DNA of 64,000 nt from Gaiellasilicea sp963850995. Its GTDB lineage: Bacteria; Actinomycetota; Thermoleophilia; Gaiellales; Gaiellaceae. Below are positions 26,744 through 34,542 of the stretch, one piece after another (within the stretch, counting starts at the first letter, position 1; every line of letters starts with the position of its first letter). The stretch covers positions 310,001 to 374,000 of the forward strand of contig CAWKNQ010000004.1 of assembly GCA_963850995.1 (NCBI GenBank), read 5' to 3'. The translations under genes and the position numbers were made by a program. Below the pieces are notes generated by a model. It ran no database searches, was not told where the DNA came from, and saw only the letters and a list, made by a program, of their open reading frames with translations.

Positions 26744-27948
26744 GCTTCGGTCTTCGCCCGCGCGCGGGCGGCCGCGAGCTCTACCTCCAGCGAGGCGATC
26801 TTGATGAATCCCTCGGCGGCGGCGTGCGGGAACGTCTCACCGGCGCCGTAGGAGGCAAGCGTCTCCGCGTAGAGCATGTGCGGCGAGCGGCGGCCGGTGA
26901 CGACGGCTCCGCCGGGCCTCAGGCTGACGCGAACCTCGCCCTCGACCAGCTCCTGCGTCTTGTCCACGAACGCGTCGATCGCCTCGCGGGCCGGGCTGAA
27001 CCAGAGTCCCTCGTAGACGAGCTCTGTCCAGCGCTGCTCCAGGCCGCGCTTGATCCGTGCCTCGTCCTTCGTCAGCACCACGTCCTCGAGCGCGGAGTGC
27101 GCCTGGATCAGGACAATTGCCGCCGGCGCCTCGTACACCTCGCGGCTCTTGATCCCGACGGCGCGGTTCTCGATCATGTCGATCCGGCCGATCCCGTACG
27201 GCCCGGCGAGCGCGTTCAGCCGCGCGACGAGCTCGGCGAGCGCCAGCTCCTCCCCGTCGAGCGAGACGGGCACACCGGCGGCGAAGGCGACCGTGACCTC
27301 GACCGGATCGGGTGCCTGGGCAGGATCGCCGGTCAGGGCGTACGGCTCCTCGGGGGGCGCCGCCCACGGATCCTCCAGCACGCCCGCCTCGATCGCCCGG
27401 CCGAAGAGGTTCTCGTCGATCGAGAACGGCGCCGCCTGCGTCGCCTGGACGGGGATGCCCTTCGCGAGCGCGTACTCGATCTCCTCGTCGCGCGTCCAGA
27501 TCCGGTCGCGCAGCGGAGCGATCACGCGCAGGCCCGGATCGGTCGCCTTGAAGGAGAGCTCGAAGCGAAGCTGGTCGTTGCCCTTGCCGGTGCAGCCGTG
27601 CACGACAGCCTCGGCTCCGAGCTCGCTCGCCAGCTCGGCCACGGCCTGCGCGATCACCGGCCGCGAGAGCGCAGAGACGAGCGGGTACTTGCCCTCGTAG
27701 AGGGCGTTCGCCTTGATCGCCCGCGCGCACTGCTCCTCCGCGAACGCCTCCTTCCGGTCGACGAGCAGCACGTCGTCGGCGCCCGCCGCCTTCCCGCGCT
27801 CGATCGATGCGTCGAGGTCGAACTCCTGGCCGACGTCGACCAGCACCGCGACTACCTCGTCGAACCCGTACCAGTCCTCCTTCAGCCAGCTGACGATGCA
27901 ACTCGTGTCCAGACCGCCCGAGAAGGCGACCACCGCCGTCCTGCCCAT
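26740..27948 (-). CDS. argG: argininosuccinate synthase
   Basis: Condenses citrulline and aspartate with ATP. 402 residues, intact. PP-loop AFSGGLDTSCIVSWL at 9-23, VDVGQEFD, HGCTGKGNDQLRFEL, GIPVQATQAAPFSIDENLF and YEAPAAIVL. ATG 27948 is preceded by GAGAGGAGC. Two palindromic operator-like boxes lie 20-55 bp upstream, which suggests arginine repression. It forms an operon with argH. Confidence 0.95.
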   Translation of the reverse strand: MGRTAVVAFSGGLDTSCIVSWLKEDWYGFDEVVAVLVDVGQEFDLDASIERGKAAGADDVLLVDRKEAFAEEQCARAIKANALYEGKYPLVSALSRPVIAQAVAELASELGAEAVVHGCTGKGNDQLRFELSFKATDPGLRVIAPLRDRIWTRDEEIEYALAKGIPVQATQAAPFSIDENLFGRAIEAGVLEDPWAAPPEEPYALTGDPAQAPDPVEVTVAFAAGVPVSLDGEELALAELVARLNALAGPYGIGRIDMIENRAVGIKSREVYEAPAAIVLIQAHSALEDVVLTKDEARIKRGLEQRWTELVYEGLWFSPAREAIDAFVDKTQELVEGEVRVSLRPGGAVVTGRRSPHMLYAETLASYGAGETFPHAAAEGFIKIASLEVELAAARARAKTEA

Positions 27949-27968
27949 CCTGCTCCTCTCACTCGTTG

Positions 27969-28003
27969 CTGCATAGTATGCAGAAGGTCTGCATTTTTTG
28001 CAG
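27969..28003. promoter_or_regulatory. tandem ARG-box-like palindromes between argG and rhodanese gene
   Basis: CTGCATA-G-TATGCAG (27969-27983) and CTGCA-TTTTT-TGCAG (27989-28003) have centres 20 bp apart, about two helical turns. Tandem TGCAT-type half-sites next to argG resemble ArgR operators, which in other bacteria occur as box pairs at about 21-bp spacing. ArgR binding is inferred; no argR gene is in the window. Confidence 0.6.
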
Positions 28004-28019
28004 GAGCTAGGCTGCGTCC

Positions 28020-28710
28020 ATGCATGCCCTCTTCGTCGACTGCCGTGCGCGGGACGCATACCTCGCGGGTCACATCCCCGGGGCGGCGCACGCGAGATCC
28101 GGAGCGCGATCTCACCGGCACCGACGGCGGCGGCCGCCACCCGTTGCCGACGGCGGAGTCGTTCGGAGCCTGGGCGTCGAGGGCGGGGATCGTCGCCGGG
28201 ACGCTCGTCGTCGGCTACGACGAGGGCACCGGCTGGGCGGCACGGCTCTGGTGGCTCCTCCGCCACTTCGGTCACGACGACGCAGCGGTGATCGCCTTCG
28301 ACGCCTGGCACGGCCCGCTCCGGACGGGAGACGAGCAACCCGAGCGAGCCGAGTTCACGCCGCGGCCGCGCACGGACGACATCGCCCGCGCGGACGAGCT
28401 GCTCGAGCGACTCGGCGAACACCGGCTCACGCTCGTGGACGCCCGTGCCCCGGAGCGCTGGCGCGGCGAGACCGAGCCGATCGACCCGGTCGCCGGGCGC
28501 ATCCCGGGCGCCCGCAACCGCTACTTCCTGGACGACTCGCCGCTCCCCGACGAGCTGCTGGACGCGGACGAGCTCGTCGTCTACTGCGGCTCCGGCGTCA
28601 CCGCCTGCGCCGTCCTGCACGAGCTCCACCTCGCCGGACGCACGGACGCACGCCTGTACCCGGGGTCGTTCAGCGAGTGGTACTCGCTCGGACCCGTCGA
28701 ACGCGATTGA
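28020..28710 (+). CDS. rhodanese-type sulfurtransferase (frameshift near 28092)
   Basis: About 230 residues with two rhodanese domains. The N-terminal frame MHALFVDCRARDAYLAGHIPGAAHA is followed in another frame by DPERDLTG. One extra A in GCGAGATCC explains the switch. The C-terminal domain has LTLVDARAPERWRGETEPID, GHIPGA-like GRIPGARN and the active-site loop VVYCGSGVTACAVLHE with the catalytic Cys. The CGSGVT loop is typical of thiosulfate/3-mercaptopyruvate sulfurtransferases. Divergent from argG across the palindromes at 27969-28003. Confidence 0.85.
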
Positions 28711-28713
28711 GGA

Positions 28714-29214
28714 CTACGCGACGGTCCCCGCGAGCTCGTGCGCTCGGTGCGACGAGATCCCGTGCCGCTGCGCACGCACGAGCTCGTGCTCTCCGTCGTC
28801 CAGCTCGGCAAGCGGGAGCAGCCGGACCTCGCGCAGCCGGATTCGGAGCGGCAACCCCTCCGTGAACGCGTACGGACTGAGCTCGTTTGCCAGCCTCCCG
28901 GTGAACGGATCGCTTCGCCAGCCCTCCTCGTCGTCCCAGAGCTCGCCCAGCGCGGCGACGTCCGCGGAGGTGACCTCGATCCAGCTCGCGTACCCGAAGT
29001 AGCCCTCTTCCTCGACGATCGGCAGCTCGAGCAGAGCCCGTACGAAGTAGCGGTCGCCGCCCTCGGCGTGCAGCACCGCGAAGTCGTCCTCGACCCAGGC
29101 GCGGTGCCGGCGCTCCTCGTCGTCGAGCAGGAAGATCGGGTCGGGCAGCTCCATGCGGACGTCGCGCGTCTCGCCCGCGTGGGTCTCGCCACAGACGGTG
29201 CAGGTGAACGGCAC
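28714..29214 (-). CDS. DUF2199 domain protein
   Basis: 166 residues. Starts FTCTVCGETHAG (a CxxC knuckle with a nearby His), then ELPDPIFLLDDEERRHRAW, YFVRALLELPIVEEEGYFGYASWIEV and WRSDPFTGRLANELSPYAFTEGL. This pattern fits DUF2199, a family of unknown function. GTG 29214 overlaps the TAG of the upstream HNH gene by one base, so they are coupled. Confidence 0.75.
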   Translation of the reverse strand: MPFTCTVCGETHAGETRDVRMELPDPIFLLDDEERRHRAWVEDDFAVLHAEGGDRYFVRALLELPIVEEEGYFGYASWIEVTSADVAALGELWDDEEGWRSDPFTGRLANELSPYAFTEGLPLRIRLREVRLLPLAELDDGEHELVRAQRHGISSHRAHELAGTVA

Positions 29215-29726
29215 TACGCGGCCGTCGCCGTGCCGGGGAGGTACTGCTCCCAGACCTGCGGGATCGTCGACGTCGCGAGGTGGATGAAGAGCACGGGCGC
29301 GGGGGGTCGCGGCTGCCGCTTCAGGTGCAGCCCGGAGTCCTCCAGCGAACGGTCGCCCTTGTGCAGGTTGCACGGCGCACACGCGGTGACGACGTTCTCC
29401 CAGATCGACTCGCCCCCTTTCGAGCGCGGCACGACGTGGTCGAGCGTCAGCCGGCCGCCGGAGCTGCCGCAGTAGACGCAGCGCCAGCCGTCACGCGCGA
29501 AGAGAGCGCGCCGCGAGATCTTGCGCTGGATCGCGCGAGGGACGCGGACGTACTGCACGAGCCGAATCACGTGCGGCCGGACGAACGTGTCGGTCGCGGA
29601 ACGCAGCCCCTTCGGGAGGCTCTCCAGGATCTCCGCCTTCCCTTTCCAGACGAGCACGTGCGCGCGCCGCACCGAACAGACGTTGAGCGGCTCGTAGCTT
29701 GCGTTCAAGACGAGGACCTGTTGCAA
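29214..29726 (-). CDS. HNH endonuclease family protein
   Basis: 170 residues. QVLVLNASYEPLNVCSVRRAHVLVWKGKAEIL is the standard opening of the stand-alone actinobacterial/cyanobacterial HNH proteins. The core is CVYCGSSGGRLTLDHVVPRSKGG then WENVVTACAPCN: two zinc Cys pairs, the catalytic LDHV His and the Asn. Start TTG 29726 (no ATG or GTG fits the conserved N-terminus). This subfamily is common as single-copy chromosomal genes not tied to phage or restriction; its role is unknown. Confidence 0.85.
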   Translation of the reverse strand: MQQVLVLNASYEPLNVCSVRRAHVLVWKGKAEILESLPKGLRSATDTFVRPHVIRLVQYVRVPRAIQRKISRRALFARDGWRCVYCGSSGGRLTLDHVVPRSKGGESIWENVVTACAPCNLHKGDRSLEDSGLHLKRQPRPPAPVLFIHLATSTIPQVWEQYLPGTATAA

Positions 29727-29772
29727 CTCGCAACGAAGCGTATCCGACAGCCACGCTGATTTCGCGGCGCAA

Positions 29773-30243
29773 TCAGCGAGCCATGGCGCGCTCGACCGCC
29801 TCCAGCTCTTCCGGCGACAGCGCGACCGGCGCGCGGCCCCGATCGAGCTCCTTCACGTAGAGGCGCGCGTAGTCGCGACCCTGGATCGCGGTCACGACCG
29901 TGCCGGTCCGGTTCGCGTCGAGGAACGCGAACGACGCGGACTGGTGGCCGCCGGTGCCCGCATACGCGTCGTACCGGACGACGGCCGTGTTCGTGAGCGA
30001 GCCGTCGACGCGCCGGTCGACGCGCGCGAGCCCCGCCGCGACCTCGTCGACCGCACGATGCAGGTCGTCGATCCGGCCCTGGAGCGAGACGGCGAAATCA
30101 ACGAGATCGGCGCGGCCGCCGCCGAGCAGGACCCGCTGCGACGCGCGTAGCCGGCGCACGCGCGTCCAGAGCCAGGCGCAGACACCGAGCGCGATCGAGG
30201 CGGCCGCCGCAGCGGCGATCGCAACGATCAGCTCTGCGCTCAA
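29773..30243 (-). CDS. DUF4446 membrane-anchored protein
   Basis: 156 residues. One N-terminal membrane segment (LIVAIAAAAAASIALGVCAWLW), a basic region, a coiled coil (SLQGRIDDLHRAVDEVAAGLARVDRRVDGS) and a conserved globular end VVRYDAYAGTGGHQSASFAFLD then GRDYARLYVKELDRG, typical of DUF4446. Start TTG 30243. The function is unknown. It lies 11 nt downstream of the larger membrane protein gene, likely cotranscribed. Confidence 0.8.
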   Translation of the reverse strand: MSAELIVAIAAAAAASIALGVCAWLWTRVRRLRASQRVLLGGGRADLVDFAVSLQGRIDDLHRAVDEVAAGLARVDRRVDGSLTNTAVVRYDAYAGTGGHQSASFAFLDANRTGTVVTAIQGRDYARLYVKELDRGRAPVALSPEELEAVERAMAR

Positions 30244-30254
30244 TGGTGGGCCAT

Positions 30255-31397
30255 TTAGGCGCCGAGCGAGAAGATGACCGGGTACTCGGCCGAGTTGTTC
30301 TGGGTGTTCGTCTCGCCGGGGACCGGATCGACGTCGATGCGCATGATCCGGCGCTCGCCGAAATCGACCGAGGGGAAGTCGCGGAAGACGACGGTCTTCG
30401 TCTCACCCGGGTTGATGATGTCGATCGTCTGCTTCTTCACGATCGGTGTGGGGCTCTGCTGGATCGTCAGCGTCACCGGGATCTCCACCTCCTGGTGGTC
30501 GCCCGAGTTCGTGACGGCGACGGCGAATGCCAGGTCGGTCGAGGCCTCGACGGTGTTCTCCGTGGCCGTCGAGAGCTGCTGACCGCCCGGTACGACTCTC
30601 ACCGATTCGATGCCGGTGCCGTGCAGGCCGGTGGGCGTGCCGCCGCCGGAGGCCGCCGAGCCGTTGATCCGCTCCCAGATCGGCACCATCGTGCGCGTGC
30701 TCGCGAGGTCGGGCGTCTGGACGAAGTTCGACTCGGGCACCTCGACGCCCGTGATGTCCTGCTCCTGGAGGACGCTGACCGCCCGTGCCTTGAAGCGGTC
30801 GTCCCAGACCACGTCGCTCGCGACAAGACGCTGGGCCTGGGCAGCGAGGAGCTCGCCGGCCGCGGCCGCGTCCTTCGAGCCCTGGGAGCGCTTGAATGCC
30901 TCCGCGATGCCCGCGAGCCCGGCGGTGCGGAACTCGAGCGACTCGACGCTGGAGAGATGTGAGGCCCGGAGCGGCCCCGGCGGGTCGAGGTTGCGCGCCC
31001 GCGTCGCGCCGATCTCCTGCTGCTGGACGAGCCCGGCGAGCTGCTTCTGGAGCTCGGCGGGCTTCATCCCCTGCGTCGTCAGCACGTCGCTGAACTCGCG
31101 TCCAACGCGCTCCGAGTCGCGCGCGACTGCTGAGACGTCGGTCATGTAGTCGCCGTAGGCTTCGCGCTTCTGGTCTTCCTGACAGCTCTGCACCCAGAGC
31201 AGGAGCAGGACGACGAGCAGGATCGCGAACGCGATCAAGCCCAGCAGGCGGAGGAGCGGCGTGAAGCCCGTCCGCGGCCGGATCGGGCCGCGAGGCAGCC
31301 GGGGTCGCCGCGACGTCCGTTCGCCCCCACCGGACGCCTCCTGCGTCACCGGCTCATCGAAGAAATCGAACTCGAAGTCTGAGTCGCGCTCGCTCAT
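30255..31397 (-). CDS. single-pass membrane protein with extracellular beta-domain
   Basis: 380 residues. The acidic cytosolic N-terminus (SERDSDFEFDFFDEP) and a proline/arginine stretch precede a membrane segment at about 50-70. A helical extracellular region (about 75-200) leads to an Ig-like/CARDB-like beta domain (about 265-380) with ENTVEASTDLAFAVAVTNSGD and EIPVTLTIQQSP. No enzyme motif is visible. Its start codon overlaps, head to head, the first possible ATG of the kinase gene at 31396. Because its neighbour is a Ser/Thr kinase and the envelope cluster follows, an envelope role is plausible but unproven. Confidence 0.65.
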   Translation of the reverse strand: MSERDSDFEFDFFDEPVTQEASGGGERTSRRPRLPRGPIRPRTGFTPLLRLLGLIAFAILLVVLLLLWVQSCQEDQKREAYGDYMTDVSAVARDSERVGREFSDVLTTQGMKPAELQKQLAGLVQQQEIGATRARNLDPPGPLRASHLSSVESLEFRTAGLAGIAEAFKRSQGSKDAAAAGELLAAQAQRLVASDVVWDDRFKARAVSVLQEQDITGVEVPESNFVQTPDLASTRTMVPIWERINGSAASGGGTPTGLHGTGIESVRVVPGGQQLSTATENTVEASTDLAFAVAVTNSGDHQEVEIPVTLTIQQSPTPIVKKQTIDIINPGETKTVVFRDFPSVDFGERRIMRIDVDPVPGETNTQNNSAEYPVIFSLGA

Positions 31398-31482
31398 GGG
31401 AAGACGTGTCGAACGGGGCAACTGTAACGGCTGCCCCGGCCGTGCAGGATTCGCTCCGGCCGCGGCCAACCCACCTGACGTC

Positions 31483-33096
31483 GTGTCAGCCGCTGCCCAA
31501 GCGCTTCCGAGCCGGGAGCTCGTGCTCGGCCGCTACCGCCCGCTCCGACCGCTCGGCAGCGGGGGATCCGGCTCCGTGTGGCTCGCCCGCGACGAGTCGA
31601 ACGGCCTCGACGTCGCGCTGAAGATCGTCCCGAAGGAGGGCAAGGCGGCCGATCGGGCCGAGCGCGAGGCGGAAGCGGCGTCGCGGCTGCGTCACGAGCG
31701 CTGCCTGCGCGCCTACGGATTCGGCTCCGACAGCGGCCACGTCTACATCGCCTACGAATACGTCGGCGGGCGAACGCTTCGCGACGCGATGCGCTCCGGC
31801 GAGCTCGACGACGGGCAGGCGGTCGAGGCCGCCGCTCAGATTCTCGACGGCCTCGCGCACGCGCACGGCCTCGGAATCGTCCACCGCGACGTCAAGCCAT
31901 CGAACGTGCTCCTCGCCGCCGACGAGAGCGTCTCGGTGCGCGTGCTCGACTTCGGCCTCGCGCAGTTCGACGAGGCCGAGACGCTCACAGCCGTCGGCGA
32001 CGTGCCAGGCACGCTCGCGTACATCTCGCCCGAGCGCCTGCGCGGCGACGACGCCTGCCCGGCCAGCGACGTCTGGGCGGTCGGGATCCTCCTCTGGGAG
32101 GCGCTCGCGGCCAAGCATCCGTTCTGGGGCGTTCCGCTACAGCAGATGGCCGGGACGATCGAGTCGGGACCGCCGCCGCTCGCAACCGAGCGGCCCGACC
32201 TGCCCAAGCGACTGCTCGACGCGCTCGACCATGCGCTCGCCCACGACCCCGCGAAGCGGCCGCCCGCCGCGGCGCTCGCGAAGGAGCTGCGGGCAGCGTT
32301 TGCGGTGCGCAAGCGTTCGACGAAAGTCGAAAGTGTTGTTCCAGCACAAAGCACGCTCGTCCGCCTCGCCCCCGCCGCCGCGACCGCCGTCGCCACGCTC
32401 GCCGGAGCAACGATGCTCCCGTTCTTCCCCGCCTTCTGGGCGCCTGCGCTCGCGGTCGCGGCCGGCGTGATCGCGCTGCGCGCCCCGCGGGCCGGGCTTG
32501 CGCTCGCGCTCGCCGCGCCCATCCTCCCGCTCGGGAACCTCGCTCTCGGCCTGGCCCTCCTCTACGGAGCCTTCGCCCTTGGGTGGCTGGCGCTCTCGTG
32601 GCGCGACTCGCGTTCCGGGCTCGCGTTCCTGGCCGGACCGCTCCTCGCCCCGCTCGGGCTCGTCGCGCTGGTCCCGCTCGCCGTGCAGCCGGTCCGAGGC
32701 CCTTTCCGCAAGGCCGCACACGCGCTTGCCGCGGTCGGGCTGGCCGCCCTCGCCGCCGGGCTGCGCGGGGACGAGCTTCCCTTCGGCCAGGGATCTCCAG
32801 AGACGCTCCAGGTGGCAGGGACGGAGAGCGCGGTCGACGCCGTAGTGGCCATCGCAGGCGCGGTCCCGCCCGGTCTCGCGCTGGGGGCTGCGGCCCTGGC
32901 CGCGACTGCAGTCGCTCTCCCTTATGCACGCACGCCGTGGCGGATCGCGGGCCTCGGCGCGGGCGCGCTCGCCGTCACGATCCTCGCCGTGCCCGCCGCC
33001 CCGGCGACGCCGCTGGTCGTGGCCGCCTGGCTCACGTGCGCCGTCCTCGCCGCTCGCGAATCCCGCGGTTCCTGGCGCGCCGGTCGCGGCACGTAG
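31483..33096 (+). CDS. Ser/Thr protein kinase with multi-span membrane C-terminus
   Basis: 537 residues from GTG 31483; ATG 31396 is in frame but would overlap the divergent gene start. Kinase domain: LVLGRYRPLRPLGSGGSGSVW (P-loop), VALKIV Lys, IVHRDVKPSNVLL (HRD), LDFGLAQ (DFG), YISPERLRG. After the kinase comes a linker containing a 37-nt repeat (see 32313-32349). About nine hydrophobic segments follow to the end, instead of the usual single span plus sensor domain. The stop TAG (33094-33096) lies inside the 150-nt structured element. Its substrate and signal are unknown. Confidence 0.82.
   Translation: MSAAAQALPSRELVLGRYRPLRPLGSGGSGSVWLARDESNGLDVALKIVPKEGKAADRAEREAEAASRLRHERCLRAYGFGSDSGHVYIAYEYVGGRTLRDAMRSGELDDGQAVEAAAQILDGLAHAHGLGIVHRDVKPSNVLLAADESVSVRVLDFGLAQFDEAETLTAVGDVPGTLAYISPERLRGDDACPASDVWAVGILLWEALAAKHPFWGVPLQQMAGTIESGPPPLATERPDLPKRLLDALDHALAHDPAKRPPAAALAKELRAAFAVRKRSTKVESVVPAQSTLVRLAPAAATAVATLAGATMLPFFPAFWAPALAVAAGVIALRAPRAGLALALAAPILPLGNLALGLALLYGAFALGWLALSWRDSRSGLAFLAGPLLAPLGLVALVPLAVQPVRGPFRKAAHALAAVGLAALAAGLRGDELPFGQGSPETLQVAGTESAVDAVVAIAGAVPPGLALGAAALAATAVALPYARTPWRIAGLGAGALAVTILAVPAAPATPLVVAAWLTCAVLAARESRGSWRAGRGT
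32313..32349 (+). repeat. 37-nt repeat, copy 1, in frame in kinase linker
   Basis: Identical at 33 of 37 positions to 63604-63640. It holds two small hairpins, TTCGAC-GAAA-GTCGAA and GTGTTG-TTC-CAGCAC, and is clearly AT-richer than the flanking DNA. It is read in the same frame in both hosts, giving RST-xx-ESVVPxQS (here KRSTKVESVVPAQST). Confidence 0.7.
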
Positions 33097-33211
33097 GCCG
33101 GTGGAACAGTACGGAGGTACGGGCCGCCGGCTGGAGGGCCGCGACCGGCGCGAGGCTGCTCCGGAGGCCGGCTCCGCCGGCCGGGAGGAGCAGCCGGCCA
33201 GGGGCCGCGGG
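33062..33211 (+). repeat. 150-nt three-way-junction element, copy 1
   Basis: Closing stem: 33062-33075 with 33198-33211 (14 bp, two G-T wobbles). Long arm: stem A 33077-33089/33139-33151, a 7x7 internal loop, stem B 33097-33104/33124-33131, then apical stem C GTAC-GGAG-GTAC (33109-33120). Second arm: stem D 33154-33162/33187-33195 with inner GGCCGGC-TCC-GCCGGCC. The same architecture and length occur at 52268-52417, with compensatory changes. It overlaps the kinase stop and ends 51 nt before fhaA. Confidence 0.75.
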
Positions 33212-33262
33212 CCGCAGGGCGAGCATTAGACTCGAAGTCCTCGGGAATGACTCCCGAGCCCC

Positions 33263-34042
33263 ATGAGCGTCCTCCGCACGATCGAGCAGAAGATCGAAGG
33301 CCTCTTCGAGGGCATGTTCGGGCGTGCCTTCCGGACGCACGTCCAGCCGGTCGAGCTCGCCCGCAAGCTCGCGAAGGAGATGGACGAGCACCGCACGATC
33401 TCGGTCTCGCGGGTCTACGTCCCGAACGAGTACTCGGTCTACCTCTCCGAGCCCGACCGCGAGCAGTTCACGGAGTACGAAGGCTCACTGATCGGCGAGC
33501 TCCAGGACTACCTCGTCGAGCACGCGCGGCGCGAGAGCTACGCCCTGCTGACGCCGCCGAGAGTGGTGATGCTGACCGACGCCGACCTCTCCGTGGGCGA
33601 GTTCGGGATTGCGACGCGCATGGCGCAGCCGGAGGACCGGCGGGCGCCGCAGCCCGACGAGCCGGCGGCGCAGCTCGAGCCGGGCTCGACGATGATCTAC
33701 AAGGCGAAGCAGCCGCAGCCGACCGAGGCCGTCCCCACCGCCGAGCTCGCCGTCGCGCAGGAGACGATCTCGCTGGAGCTCAACGGGCGCAGGCACGCGA
33801 TCGAGGGGTCGACGGCCGTACTCGGCCGCTCGAAGGACTGCGACGTGCAGGTGCACGACGCAAACGTGTCGCGCCGCCACGCCGAGTTGCGCCGCGAGGG
33901 CTCGGCCTGGTGGGTGGTCGATCTCGACTCGACGAACGGGACGGAGCTGAACGGCACGCGCGTGCAGCGGGCAAAGCTCGACGACGGCGACACGCTCTCG
34001 CTCGGCGGAGCCGAGCTCGTCTTCTCGCGGAAGGTCATATGA
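33263..34042 (+). CDS. fhaA: FhaA-type protein: DUF3662 and FHA domain
   Basis: 259 residues. The N-terminal DUF3662/FhaA_N domain (1-115) has VLRTIEQKIEGLFEGMFGRAFRTHVQPVELARKL. A flexible acidic linker follows, then a C-terminal FHA domain (about 165-255) with LGRSKDCDVQVHDANVSRRHAEL and DSTNGTELNG: phosphothreonine-binding Arg, Ser and Asn residues are present. In mycobacteria FhaA is a substrate of PknB and helps control peptidoglycan precursor flow. First gene of the envelope cluster; coupled to fhaB by ATGA. Confidence 0.9.
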   Translation: MSVLRTIEQKIEGLFEGMFGRAFRTHVQPVELARKLAKEMDEHRTISVSRVYVPNEYSVYLSEPDREQFTEYEGSLIGELQDYLVEHARRESYALLTPPRVVMLTDADLSVGEFGIATRMAQPEDRRAPQPDEPAAQLEPGSTMIYKAKQPQPTEAVPTAELAVAQETISLELNGRRHAIEGSTAVLGRSKDCDVQVHDANVSRRHAELRREGSAWWVVDLDSTNGTELNGTRVQRAKLDDGDTLSLGGAELVFSRKVI

Positions 34043-34542
34043 GTGCGCAGTCGATCGCCGTCGACGAGGCTCTGCTCGCACTCAAGATCGCCTTCATCAT
34101 CCTCCTCTACCTCTTCATCTGGCGGATCGTCCGCGCCGCGAGCCGCGACCTCCGCCCCGGCTCCGGGGGTACGGCGCCGGCACAGGAGAGCGTGATCATG
34201 CGGCCGGGGGAAGCGGCGGGAGGACTCGGCCTCGCGCCCACGCGGCGCGCTCGCCTCGTCGTGCTCGAGAGCCCCGCGCTCGAGGCCGGCGAGGAGGTGC
34301 CGATCGACTCGCTGCCCGTTGCGATCGGCCGCGGCGCCCAGAACCAGGTGCCGCTCGACGGCGACGAGTTCGCCTCCGCCCAGCACGCCCGCTTCGAGTC
34401 GAAGCGGGACGGCCTCTGGGTCGAGGACGTCGGCTCGACGAACGGCACGTTCGTCAACGGCGCGCGCGTGACGACGCCCCGTCGGCTCGTCGAGGGCGAC
34501 ATCGTCAGGGTCGGCCAGACCGACTTCAAGGTGGAGGTCTGA
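34039..34542 (+). CDS. fhaB: FhaB-type membrane-anchored FHA protein
   Basis: 167 residues. An N-terminal membrane segment (ALKIAFIILLYLFIWRIV) and basic linker precede an FHA domain (about 75-165): LPVAIGRGAQNQVPLDGDEFASAQHARF and DVGSTNGTFVNG. In mycobacteria FhaB (FipA) links the kinases to division. Overlaps fhaA upstream and pstP downstream (TGATG), so the genes are translated in series. Confidence 0.9.
   Translation: MSAQSIAVDEALLALKIAFIILLYLFIWRIVRAASRDLRPGSGGTAPAQESVIMRPGEAAGGLGLAPTRRARLVVLESPALEAGEEVPIDSLPVAIGRGAQNQVPLDGDEFASAQHARFESKRDGLWVEDVGSTNGTFVNGARVTTPRRLVEGDIVRVGQTDFKVEV

Noticed and set aside
25276..28019. Very long plus-strand open frame over SIMPL, argH and argG
   Set aside because: High-GC antisense shadow; arginine/serine-rich translation without domains, while the minus strand encodes conserved enzymes.
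32313..32349. 37-nt repeat as a CRISPR repeat
   Set aside because: The length is right but each locus has a single copy inside a conserved reading frame, with no spacers and no cas genes.
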